Origin: Centroberyx gerrardi
Taxonomy: Eukaryota; Chordata; Actinopteri; Beryciformes; Berycidae
Direction: 5' to 3'
Assembly: GCF_048128805.1 (NCBI RefSeq)
Contig: NC_136000.1
Location: forward strand, 9,225,354-9,289,353
DNA: 64,000 bases
Part shown: one piece after another, positions 50,498 to 61,185 of the stretch
Layout: each line of letters opens with the position of its first letter
Position numbering within the stretch: the first letter of the stretch is position 1
Made by a program: the position numbers and the translations under genes
Notes under the pieces: generated by a model
What the model was told of the DNA's origin: nothing
Database searches by the model: none
Seen by the model: only the letters and a program-made list of their open reading frames with translations

Positions 50498-52165
50498 CAC
50501 CTGACACTGGACAGGTCTCAGACTTAAAATAACAACAGTTATGAAGCAGAAAAGTAAAAGACTTGCCTTCGCTGACATTCAGGGACGCAGCGCACACAAG
50601 ACAGATCCATCTTTTTATTTGTAAAATAGAATTTACATTCCATTTTAAGCTAATGTAAATCTTCATGAATTCAGCAAGCCTTATGAGATTCTCATCCAAA
50701 TAAGATTGAACAAATACACATCAATATGGAACTATTGAGAATTTTTGGTTTATAGTCTTGACAGTTTTTCACCTGATTTCGATCAGTTCATAGTCAATAG
50801 TTTACCCACTATTTATTTTATCACTACACTACCGATGACAATGAAAGGTGTTGAGCCAAAACAACATCCAAAGTGCTTAATATACTTGAAAACTGCAATG
50901 AGGGAGAGTCTTAATTTCTTTCAGTTTGCTTTAAGCTGTCTGACAAGTTAACCTTAAAGCAGAAAGGAGGAGGTGAAGTATAGCGCCACCTGTGGTTCCA
51001 GTGTCACACTTCTACTGGTTTTGTTCATGTCAATTTGATCAATCTGAAGACTTTTAATTTTCAAATCAATTGAATGAAGCCATGATACAAGGACTAACAG
51101 CTATAGTATTTAGTAAGTATTTAGAAGCTGTATTTTTTGTTCACATTTGGACCTGTATGTTTCATCATTTTGTTTGTTTTATTCAACCTTAATTTACCCA
51201 GATTTTAAGACTGAAGATCATTAAAAATCATTTTTTTAAGAGAGACCTAGCCAAGAAAGCAGAACATATAACAAACTCATAACAAACATACAAGAATGTA
51301 CACGGGCAAGAATACAATAAAACCTGAAAAGTATGGAAAACATCATTTACCATGACCAAATTCTACATTTTAAGATTTTATGTGTATAACTGATATATTC
51401 CAAAAAAAAATCCCAGATGGGGGTTTTAAAGTCGTTTCCTGTAAATGAACCGCAGAAATGTGTGTTGTGAAACGATGGAGAGAATGAATGTTGTTTTGTT
51501 CATTTGTTGTGATAGTCTACAAGCTCTAAAAGCTCAAATTACAGTGTAGAGGGTGAATGCTGTGTTGCAGCAGAGTTGTAATACAGTTGTTGTGTTGTAT
51601 GGTGAACTTTTTCTGTCCTTGACATATTTGGAAACGTGTACAGTTCGTGCCGTGGCTCTCCTCTGTTGTCTTTGTATAGAAGTTCCTTGGAAGATGTACA
51701 TCAACTTGTTAAAGTCGGTTTTTAGCCATATTTATTTCCAAAAATAAGCAAAGTCAGTATGTCTTTCTGTATGTGTTTTCCTACTTCCCTGTGTGTAACT
51801 TAATACAGTGCAGCATTACGTGTTTCAGCTGAAATAAAGTGTAGGCTACTTGTTTTGTTCCAAACAATCCACTTTTCTAACATTTTTGAGGCTTTAGAGG
51901 CTTTCAATAGATGCTGAACGCAGCAACATACAACACTTTGTATTTATCAAAATGTGTTTGTAATTGTATGTCTCAAATGTGTTATTACAATGTAATAAAT
52001 AAATGTAAACATGCCATTTTAATTTCATATTTTTCATTCATGGGATGTATGACCTTGATCCCACAGTGGATCAGTCCACAGTGTGTAAAAAAAAGATTGT
52101 CTCGATGTAAAAAAAATCTGTTAAGTGTTTCAGCATTCAAGCCAAATAAAAAAATAATGCACCTT
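50498..52165 (+). other. foxp2: foxp2 3' UTR
   Basis: No further exon follows the stop at 50495-50497. Candidate poly(A) signals occur at 51833-51838 and in the cluster near 51993-52005 and 52143-52150, so the UTR is about 1.35 to 1.65 kb. Confidence 0.5.
51833..51838 (+). terminator. foxp2: Poly(A) signal AATAAA, foxp2
   Basis: AATAAA followed by GTGTAGGCTACTTGTTTTGT, a GT-rich downstream element. Confidence 0.5.
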
Positions 52166-52303
52166 TAACTTTTGTCTTCAATTACCCGCTTATGACTGTA
52201 TGTTGAGTGACTGAATTGGTTTTTACTGTACAGCTTTAGACTCCACTAAACACCGCTGATCTGTCATGTTGACGGCTGTGAGGCGGGCGGCTGTATGTTG
52301 GTG

Positions 52304-52702
52304 CAGGGCTGGAGAGAGTACTAAAACATACTCCAGTAGAAGTACTGTTTCTTTGCTGATATTTTAATTAAGTAGAAGTAAAAGTGCTGGTGGAAAAATC
52401 TACTTAAGTAAAAATTAGCTCATTTAAAATGTACTCAGAGTAAGTAAGTTACTGAGTTACTTTTTACTCTTCTCGACTGACTGTTCACTGTGAATTGCTC
52501 CACAATTTGCCAATTTCAATTGGTCTAGTTTCTGATGCTGATGGAAAGCCACAAAATCTGTACTCTACAATTGATGTGATTTAAAATCACATAAAAAAAG
52601 TAAAATTACTGACTTGAAAAAATACTTTAAAAAGTACACAAAAAAGCTACTCAATTACAATACTGTACTGTGAGTAAATGTAATTAGTTACTTCCACCCT
52701 TG
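52304..52702. mobile_element. hAT-like MITE, family F
   Basis: It starts CAGGGCTGGAGAGAGTACTA and ends TAGTTACTTCCACCCTTG, the well-represented fish 'agtact/acttccaccc' element. The interior is rich in AAGTA/TACTT words. Flanks GTTGGTG and GTTGGGTG resemble a target duplication with one inserted base. Confidence 0.75.
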
Positions 52703-55500
52703 GTTGGGTGTATGAATTATCTTACCTCAAGATGTGTTATTTTTCTTGACTAAATGCACTCATTGAGGTGTCATGTTTAGGTCTGTGAAAGCAGGCTGAT
52801 ATGATACATGTAAACATAATCTGAACAAACCAAACTGCATTATTTTGCCTGATCCTAACTTCTCAGTGTGGTCCGCACTGAGAGTGAGTTTGACACACTT
52901 GGTCTCGAGGACTAGATCAGTCTATTAAGTATAATCAGGGATGTAGAGGACCCAAAATAATAAAGTCAGTTTACCCTCCTTTACAGGCTGACAAACATCT
53001 TTCTGGCCTAAAATCATAGTGTACATTATAGGAAGTAGTATCAAATTGTTGTAAGCTATATGAGGATATGGTCTTTGAAAGGAAAAAAAACATAAATTAA
53101 TGCTTTTCTTAATGCTTTCTTGATTTTGTTTATGGTTTATATTCATGGTTTGCCTCATGAAGATCCCACTTTTTATCACAGAGTATAATACTCAGAAATA
53201 CTCAGAAAAAGCATGGATAGACAGTCCCAACAGCATCACATCCTCTCATCCGCTGATTACCACCGTGAAGCGGAGCAGATAGATTTCACAACCAAATACA
53301 GAACAAAGGCCTCAGGTTTTCAAGCTGTTTCAACTCCCCAAGAGTTTCAGCTCCCTGTTTTGACTAATGTCAGTAATTGTCTCGGCTGATAAAGAGTTAT
53401 AGCTTTAGGTTTGCTGGTGCCTCTCACGGCTTCCTTTGATACGCTGTCAGCCCATTAGGTGACATTTCCTGATTGCCTCTCCGCGCGGCGTGTTTACTGA
53501 CTGAAAGTTAGCGTGGCGCTAGACAACTTCAACAGCTTCACTTATGTGTTGCTTTGATGTGCCATATACTCATTGCGAGGCGGGCGAGTCAACATGTTTT
53601 TCAACACAGCACTTTGACAGCACTTAGTCAACAGCCGCTCTGAAAGGGCCGCTCTCTGTTCATCTTCTCATCAGGATGTAATGACGATACTGCAGCTTGT
53701 GTCCAATCTGTTCATGAGAGAACAATATTTTGAGATGCCTATGATTTGCCTATGATTATTGATTTATTAAGAGGGGTGGCAAAATATTTTGGTCCTGTAC
53801 GGCATCAAAACTGTCAGAATTAGTGCTTTGACTCCCACTGGGGTGAACCATGCTAAAATAATACGCACTCATGGTTCTGTAAAACGCTTTGGATAGACAC
53901 ATCCACCAAATAAAAAGGCGATACTTTATTGATGATGTGTTGAACTATCAATTTCAATTTCCTCACTGTCTTGCTCAAGGACACTTCAGCAGGACGGAGG
54001 CTTGAACTGAGACAGGATTCAAACCAGAACCTTCAGATCCACAGTTAGACAAAATCAAAATCTTTCATTAAACCTCTTTCTGTTATCACCATCAGTAATG
54101 TAGAGGTATTTTATTTAAGAGCTCACCGCAGAGGAGTTGAGGAAAGCAGTCAGGCTGGTTTGCTGTTAATATTTACTATTAATATGTACTACTACTAATA
54201 TGCTAATGTGTACGGCATGGGAGACGCAGACTAAGGAGGAAATCAGATTCTCTGACTGGCAGCCGTTGTGAACCACAGCACTCAAACATATTCTAATTGC
54301 AATAGGAAGCAATACTGCAGAATAACCAACAAATCTGTCAGGCAGAGACAGAAGCGAGGCATTTGAATTCAAAATATCTTTTTTATTCATTATCATTGAC
54401 ACATTTAATTTATGCCTGTACATTATTTATGTCAGGCTGATTGACCATACTGTATCTCTTCTTCTTCTTTCTTTTTTTTTAAGTAATAACATAATCAAAC
54501 CATAAGCTTCAAATGTAAATCAAGCATCAATAACTAAATTTAGAGATGGAAAAAACATAAAACTGAAAAAAAAGGGAAAGTTTAAAGCAATATTGATGAT
54601 TTCATATTTAAAAGTGTTGATGTTTGAAAGGTCTTGGAAAATAGCTAATAACTTGAACGTTATTCCAAAATGAGTTTTTACTTTTATGGCAGCAATCATC
54701 AAGAGCAAATCAAAGAGCTGGCATCTTTTTTTTTTTTTTCATCAAATGGTGAATATTTAATTTAGGAAGGAAACTCTTCAACTGGATCAAAATGGGCAAC
54801 TAACATCTGTAAAGCTTTTTTCTTATTCACTGGCTTGTGAAAACTTACTGGAAAACGTTTCCTACCTGCTTTACAGTTCAGGTAAAATCTACAGGGACGA
54901 AGGAGCGCAGCACTCTCTCCATTAAAATCATATCATGTGAGTCAACAGGACCTTCATCACAGTTTCCGGCAAATCTCAAATGAACCACAGCGGCATTGGA
55001 TTGCGCCTCATTTGTTGTTGCAAACAAATTGTTGACATGCCTGCAAAAATATTTGCAACTGTGAAACTTTAACAAGCATTGTTAACAGGGAGGGATGTGG
55101 CCTATTTTGGTTTGATGTTGTGTTTCTCTACTAATAACTGGCACCTTTATGAAAAAAAAAACACCCAGAGAGCTTTGTGTATCAAGAGCAAACTTAAAAG
55201 AAAAAGGAAAACTAATCACTTACACATTCTGTCTATCCAGCGGTCTTGGATGCAATTCATGATTCTAATGATGATGATCATATTGTCATATTTTTCCCCA
55301 AACACCTAATAACCTCCAGTCAGTTTTATGGAAATACAGACAGGCTCTTCAGCATTAAAGAATCTATATGAAACATATTTGGTACAACTTAAAAAAAACC
55401 ATTTGTGAGACATGGATGATGCACTTTTCTATCACTGTACTTGCATTTATTTGCATAATGAATGCTTGCAACGGCTTTGACAGGTTGTTATCAGTGTTGG
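52703..55500. other. Spacer between foxp2 and mdfic-like gene
   Basis: About 2.8 kb of AT-rich sequence with an inverted SINE-like fragment at about 53960-54050. I recognise no exon. Confidence 0.45.
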
Positions 55501-55507
55501 GGTGTAT

Positions 55508-55562
55508 AACTGTGTGTGTGTGTGTGTGAGTGAGTAAGAGAGAGAGAGAGAGAGAGAGAGAG
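55508..55562 (+). repeat. (GT)n followed by (AG)n microsatellite
   Basis: A TG tract of about 18 bp, then GAGTGAGTAAG, then about 11 AG units. Confidence 0.9.
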
Positions 55563-55758
55563 CTTGCATACATATTCAGCTAACACACTTATGGGGTATG
55601 TGTCTCTGTTGTGTTAGGTGACTAAATGCAGAACAGAGAAGGCAACCTAAAGTCACACAACCGGGCCTTTGCTGTCCACGCTGTTCTGTGATCAGTCTGT
55701 TTAGAGCGGCGACACAGGGGGTTCGCTGGGACGGGGAGTGTTATTAAGTCACAACAAT

Positions 55759-55790
55759 ACACACACACACACACACATACATACACACAG
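55759..55790 (+). repeat. (CA)n microsatellite
   Basis: About 12 CA units interrupted by TACATA. Confidence 0.9.
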
Positions 55791-55831
55791 CAGTGACTCA
55801 GGCCGGCGTGTTGGGTGGTGTATCTGGAAGG

Positions 55832-55878
55832 AGGGTTTCTGGCTTCTGGATCTGGACAGAAGCAGGAAGATGAAGGAG
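55832..55878 (+). other. mdfic: Candidate upstream exon of the mdfic-like gene
   Basis: GGATCTGGACAGAAGCAGGA, then AGATGAAGGAG, ends at a strong donor GTGAGC (55879). The open frame ends in phase 1, which is exactly what the exon at 57373 needs. The joined frame reads GQKQEDEG then GASLKSAEEIL. There is no in-frame ATG after the stop at 55794-55796, so either the exon starts at an internal acceptor (for example after GGACAG) or the start lies further upstream. The left boundary is a guess. Confidence 0.35.
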
Positions 55879-56186
55879 GTGAGCGGGTGAATGAAGTGCG
55901 AGTGACACTGAACAGCCATGTGTATCAGACATGTTACCAGGAGACCGCTTACCTGTGGATGGGACAGAGGGAGCAAGCGACCCGACTAAAGGCAAGTGGC
56001 AACTATCTCACCTGAAATGAGCTGTAGATTTTACAATAAATATAATGGCAGGAGTCCCAAAAACATTTGGAAATGTTTTAATACATACAGGAATTTGAGC
56101 AAAGCACTAAAAGCTGTTTATTCCTCTTAGGTATCACAGAATGACTTACATAATAAATACACACAGTCTATCTGGGTACTTGTGGG

Positions 56187-56735
56187 TAGGGTTTGACTGA
56201 TAGGGGCTTTTGAAGGCCGATATCAACACAGATATTTTTAGATAGAAGCTGCTGGTAGCCGATATTTTGTGCTGATATTCAATATCTTTAAATTTGACCA
56301 TTTCCATGCCAAGAAATTGCAAGGATTCAGTGGTTGCCCCCTAGAATTTGATTCTTTTCAGCGTGTAAAAGCCTCTGAAGCAGCATTTAGAGCATCATGG
56401 GACACTAAACATCTCCATTGAATCCCAGACTAATGAAATTCTTTTAGGGTGAGCAGCTCTTTAAGGCAGGGACCCGCCACACCTTCAACACACATTCATC
56501 AATTCTTGGATAGATTACTGCCTTTAAATGAGGAATTAATTTAGAAGAACATGATTTAACAATCAAAGGAATAAATATAACCCTAACCCTAAGAAAATAA
56601 AAATTTTACAGGCTGTTTTATGCAGCTGTGGTCAGGGAGGAACCTATCAGAGACGGACTGACTGGCTGATATCCGATATTTAATAAAATGCCAATGCTTC
56701 ATATAACGACAAAACGATATATCGGTCTAACTCTA
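56187..56735. mobile_element. TIR element, family B (longest copy)
   Basis: It starts TAGGGTTTGACTGATAGGGG and ends TATATCGGTCTAACTCTA, imperfect inverted ends. The interior has ACTAATGAAATTCTTTTAGG and AATTTGACCATTTCC, shared in inverse with 33724-33945 and 12866-13027. Non-coding. Confidence 0.7.
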
Positions 56736-56823
56736 CATGGGTACTGCTAACTCACTGGTTTCGTTGTGCCTCCCGGAATTACAGTGTTATTAATACTTTA
56801 TAATTTCTCAAAAATATCTAAAG

Positions 56824-57176
56824 TAGGGCTGGACGATATGGTTGAAATCAATATCACGATAATCATAAGGATTTTTTTCGATATCGATATATATGACGAT
56901 ATGGCTCACATAAGCGAAATCACGTTAAATAAAAAATTAATGTTCATCATATTGAATCCAGTGGTAATGTTTGGTGTGATGTCAAACTAAACTGAAATTT
57001 TCACATAATATTACTACCATACTTCATTTTGTCTGAGTTTCTAAATAAAATTTGTTTGTTCTCATCAGTTTAGACAGCAGAATTCTGCGTCTCGATATCC
57101 CAAAATCACCATATCATCACAATATAATCCCACTGAAAGACGATAAACGATAATATTGAATTATCGCCCAGCCCTA
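56824..57176. mobile_element. hAT-like MITE, family D (copy 2) with perfect 8-bp target duplication
   Basis: The ends are TAGGGCTGGACGATAT and ATCGCCCAGCCCTA. The flanking octamer ATCTAAAG is identical on both sides (56816-56823 and 57177-57184), diagnostic of hAT-type transposition and a sign of a recent insertion. It lies about 190 bp before the mdfic-like exon at 57373. Confidence 0.92.
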
Positions 57177-57372
57177 ATCTAAAGGTTGCCGTGGCTAACA
57201 TCATGACAGGCTGGCAAAAATCTGAACTAGAGGTGTGGAAGGGAAGCTATGAGTGGGGACTGGGACTGTGTTCGCCTCTGGCTTGTTTTCCTTCTCCTTG
57301 TGCATCAACTTTATATGTATCTGTGGCATGTTGCTTTTATACTAACATGACCTTTGTCTGATGTGTTTCAAG

Positions 57373-59577
57373 GTGGCGCGTCTTTAAAATCAGCAGAGGA
57401 AATCCTTTCTACACATGATGATGCCACCAGAGGAAACACCGTCCCCACTGACCTCATTATCAGTAAGTGGAAACCTCAGTCAATGAATTCAGTGACCAGT
57501 ATTAAATGTGCGACATGACTGGGGCTTTGACTGAAGACAAAATCATTTTCATTAAAGTGGAACAGAGTCAGTGAGACAGGGATGAAATTCCAAGTCGACA
57601 GAGTCATAGCATTTCATCAGCTCATCGGCCTATTTAACAGACAAAGCTGCAAAATTATTCCCTCCACCTTACTGTCTCACTGCAAATAACGTGCAATCAT
57701 GCAAATTTACCTTGAAATCTAGAGTTTATCAAAGACCATAAAATGTCTGTGTGATTATTTTTTTTTGACGCCAGAGATGTGTTCAGGATTTTGAGGAAAT
57801 AACAAAATCAATATGTTGTAAAAAGAAATCAGTAAAGAGTCATGAACTGTAAAGTCAATTAAAATCCAAATAATTAACACATGGACAAAAGGGGGTGACA
57901 AACTAAATGGAGGTTTTCTTGTCAATATACCTTGAAATCTAGGGTTTAGAGAAGACAAAGAAGATATTTTTCTGATAATACAATATGTAAAACACATGAA
58001 CTAAAGGGTGTTTCTTACAACGGGAACAACAGCAGAATAATCTTAAATTCCTAGATCACCAAAATTACGATAACACAATATTCCTGTGTTATCGTGCGCA
58101 GATAATCTTCTTAAGCTCTTACTTCACTCCTTTATTACTGTACAGAAAATCTGGAGTCTGACTTTTAGGGAACATTATTGACTTTTCAGCGGGTGCGTAC
58201 ACAGATACATCCAGGGAGGCTCGCAACTACAACAACTCCCGCCTAGTTTTTACTTTTTACTTCTTCCCCCATCCTACGACAAACCACACTGACTGAGGCA
58301 GATACCCTGCAGGGAGCATCACGCTTTCCCTCTTACACAACTAATAGCCAGGGGTGCAAGGGTCTCCTGACAATATTCCTGTAATCCTACAGCAGCGATG
58401 GGCAACCATGGAGCCATGGAGGGCTGAGAGTCTGCAGGTTTTCCCTCCAACCACAGACTACACCAGGTTTTTTCTCTGATTAGCACACCTCCAACCAGAG
58501 AGGAGGACCTAATCAGCGAAATCACCTGCTGTAGTGGCTGTTTGGAAGGGAAACCCGCAGACCCTCGGCCCTCCGCGGCACACGGCTGCCAATCCCTGCT
58601 CTACAGTGATTATAAAAGAGAGAATTTCTGTCTCTATTTCTGTTCTGCCCAGCTCAGCCTCTCCCTGCTGCACCCGTAGAGGCCTCAGAGGGGGCGGCGG
58701 GGTCGGAGGAACCCCAGGTTGAGCCCCAGGTTGAGCTCCGGCAGCCCTGCCCGCGATGTGGTCTCTCCCCGGCCCTCAGCAGACTGCAGGGCTCCAGCCT
58801 GTCGGTGCAGAGCAACAGCGGCAGCAGCAGGAGGAGTAAGAGCAGGGACAGTCTGGCCAGCTCACACCAGCCTGCTGCTGCACCGGGAGGTAGGAACGAC
58901 CGATGTGGCTCGCTCCCACAAGCACACACACTGTAAATTAAATAGATGGTACATAAGGGATGGGACGATATGCTTATCTCACGATACGATTCGATACGCG
59001 ATATGGGATTCAAGGTTCGATACAACCACGATACGATGTGATGAATAAGAGTTCAATGATAACAAAGTACGACCGCAGAATTCTGTTTATTTCTGAGCCA
59101 CAAATTTTTCTAACAATGGAATTGGTTTGCTAGAATGTAAACGACAATTTAAAAATGTCATTACAAAGTGCGAATAATATAATTTGGATGGAGAGCTTGT
59201 GAAATTGTGATGGGCAAGCCGTCTCATTTGTGATTACTGCAGCAGAATAAAATGGAGCTAATATCACAATTCATTTTAGTACCCACAATACTTATTCTCA
59301 CATTTTTGTATTTGTATTTCGATATATTGTCCCATCCCTATATGCCACATGATATACTACATCATCTATCTACAAATGGAGCTCTAAAAAACTTTCACCT
59401 GAAGACTTTCAAACTGCTATGTTTTCTTCCAGTAAAAATGACAGTTATGAATTGATATTTTGCTTAAAAAACATTTAAAAACTGTGTAGTAAGTGTGTAC
59501 ATTCAAATCAATTCTTTCTCATTACTATCAAAGACTGGAAGACTACAGACCATACTATATGCCACATACTATAATGC

Positions 59578-59627
<50 letters not shown>

Positions 59628-60716
59628 GAGCTCTAAAAAACTTTCACCTGAACACTTTCAAACTGCTATGCTTTCTTCCAGAACTATCAAAGCCTGTGCT
59701 AGGCCAGTTCTTGTTTATCATTGTGTTCATGTTGTTATCTCTAAAAAGTTATGCATTAAATCAATACAGTCGCTACACATAATGCTCCTTTTTCATCTAC
59801 ACACACGAGCATTAGCATAAGTTATGTGTGGGGGGAGTGTAATTCGGGCCGCTAAGCAGGAAAACGCTGAACCCCACTCCCCAGGGAATTCTGCCATCTT
59901 CTTTTCATTTACTTCCTTGAGTAAACAGGATAAAACACCTTGATTTGCATGAGCTCACTCGCTATCTGGTCTTTGCGAGGATGAAAACAGCAGCTGAGTA
60001 ATAATACAACGGTTTGGACCCTAAGAGATGCACTATAACGCACCAACGGGGTTAATGCATGCAATTTTATGTGTGCCTAATTTGGATAGGAGAGCAATTA
60101 TCTAGTGACAGCTTCTTCCTAGTGTGTTGTTCATCACTGGCGGCCTCTGTGGCTTCCTTTTTATTCTCCCCGAGGACTGAACCGGGCTCTGTGATTAAGT
60201 AAACACAATCACACTTGATCACTGTGGCGGTGTAGTGTCTCTTTTAAGCTCTAGATGACACAACAAATAAACATGCATGAGATTAATTTAGGGTTAATAG
60301 AATTGTTAATCCCCGTCTCTCGATGCCTGACAGTCGTTTGGAACATCTAGCGGCTTTTCTGTAACCCACTCTGGATCCTCAGACACTTCATTTGTTGCCA
60401 AATCTCTTTCCTCCTCGTTTTCCTCCTCACCGCGGCTCCCACAGACTCCTGTCTTCGGCTGGTGCTGGCCTGCCTGTCGTGCCAGTGCTCGCTGCTGCTC
60501 CTGGGCCTGCTGGAGGCTTGTTCCTCCTGCCTCCACACCCTCTGCTCCTCCTGCTGCCACGGCTGCGCCCGCTGCTGCTCGGCCCTGCGGGAGGCGCCCG
60601 TGGAAGAGCTCAACTGCCACGCCCACTGCCACTCCGTCCTGTTCGAGTCGTGCTGCGAGCCGACCGAGTGTCTCGAGTTTTGTCTGGAGTGCTGCAACAT
60701 CTGCCATCACAGCTAG
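57373..60716 (+). CDS. mdfic: MyoD family inhibitor domain-containing protein, mdfic-like (start not resolved)
   Basis: Three exons join in frame: 57373-57462, 58653-58889, 60445-60716 (stop TAG). I-mfa-domain proteins bind and restrain myogenic bHLH and other factors, and MDFIC also binds Piezo channels. The middle exon is hydrophilic, with SLSVQSNSGSSRRSKSRDSL, the Ser/Lys-rich stretch that precedes the I-mfa domain in MDFI and MDFIC. The last exon is the Cys-rich domain: DSCLRLVLACLSCQC aligns with DCCVHCILACLFCEF, and the end FESCCEPTECLEFCLECCNI then CHHS with the conserved CCESxDCLEICMECCGIC. The centre is divergent (LLLLGLLEACSSCLHTLCSS), and it keeps fewer of the paired cysteines than human MDFIC. 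Position next to foxp2 fits mdfic; FOXP1 and FOXP4 neighbour the paralogues MDFIC2 and MDFI. The first exon is missing or at 55832-55878. Poly(A) signal at 60803. Confidence 0.8.
58393..58598. mobile_element. hAT-like MITE, family G
   Basis: It starts CAGCGATGGGCAACCATGGA and ends GGCTGCCAATCCCTG. The inner halves CTGCAGGTTTTCCCTCCAAC and GGAAGGGAAACCCGCAG are inverted copies. Flanking octamers TCCTACAG and CTCTACAG match at six of eight positions. It ends 54 bp before the mdfic-like exon at 58653. Confidence 0.7.
58956..59339. mobile_element. TIR element, family C (full copy)
   Basis: The ends AGGGATGGGACGATATGC and GATATATTGTCCCATCCCT are inverted repeats. The interior shares AAGCCGTCTCATTTGTGATT with the inverse of 44030-44250. 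384 bp, non-coding, in the last mdfic-like intron. Confidence 0.8.
59339..59681 (+). repeat. Direct duplication with an expanded (ATCT)n tract in the second copy
   Basis: The segment 59339-59432 (TATATGCCACAT ... ATCATCTATCTACAAATGGA, then GCTCTAAAAAACTTTCACCT, TTTCAAACTGCTATG, TTCTTCCAG) recurs at 59556-59681. The first copy has two ATCT units, the second about twelve (59581-59627). Confidence 0.9.
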
Positions 60717-60802
60717 CGGGCGGCTGATCCACCAAATCCTAGCTAGCTAAGCCAACTGAGGTCTAACTTTCAGGACCTGGGTCTCTTGGAAGAGGACAGA
60801 TC

Positions 60803-60808
60803 AATAAA
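60803..60808 (+). terminator. mdfic: Poly(A) signal AATAAA, mdfic-like gene
   Basis: AATAAA 87 bp past the stop, the first canonical signal downstream; the 3' UTR would be only about 100 nt. Confidence 0.6.
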
Positions 60809-60858
60809 GGCAGCAATATTTTATTTGTCAGTATAGTAGTACTGCTCATTGTTCACAC

Positions 60859-61177
60859 AGGGTTCCTGCACAGTTTCAGTTATAAAATCCCAGACTTTTT
60901 CCAGACCTTAATTTGTTGATATGAAGATTTTGGTTGGTGTTCAGTCTGACAGTCTTCTCACTCCTACTAACTCCTGCCATATCACTCAAATACAGCAACA
61001 AATATCAGAACATGTGAGATGACGGGGGTCTAAAACCACGCAATGTATCCATATGTGGGGACAGTACAATATTTTTTCCATACTTTTCCAAACATTTTGT
61101 GCAATTTCCACACCTTTTGATACCTGGAAATCACCAAATTCTTTTACCATACATTTCCAGACCTGTGTAGGAACCCT
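60859..61177. mobile_element. hAT-like MITE, family H
   Basis: The ends AGGGTTCCTGCACAG and CTGTGTAGGAACCCT are inverted repeats with two mismatches. Flanking octamers GTTCACAC (60851-60858) and GTTCACAA (61178-61185) match at seven of eight. The interior repeats TTTCCAGACCT / TTTTCCAAAC motifs; non-coding, just downstream of mdfic. Confidence 0.88.
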
Positions 61178-61185
61178 GTTCACAA

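Noticed and set aside
56577-56592. AACCCTAACCCTAAG as an interstitial telomeric repeat
   Set aside because: Only two units, lying inside a transposon; chance is enough.
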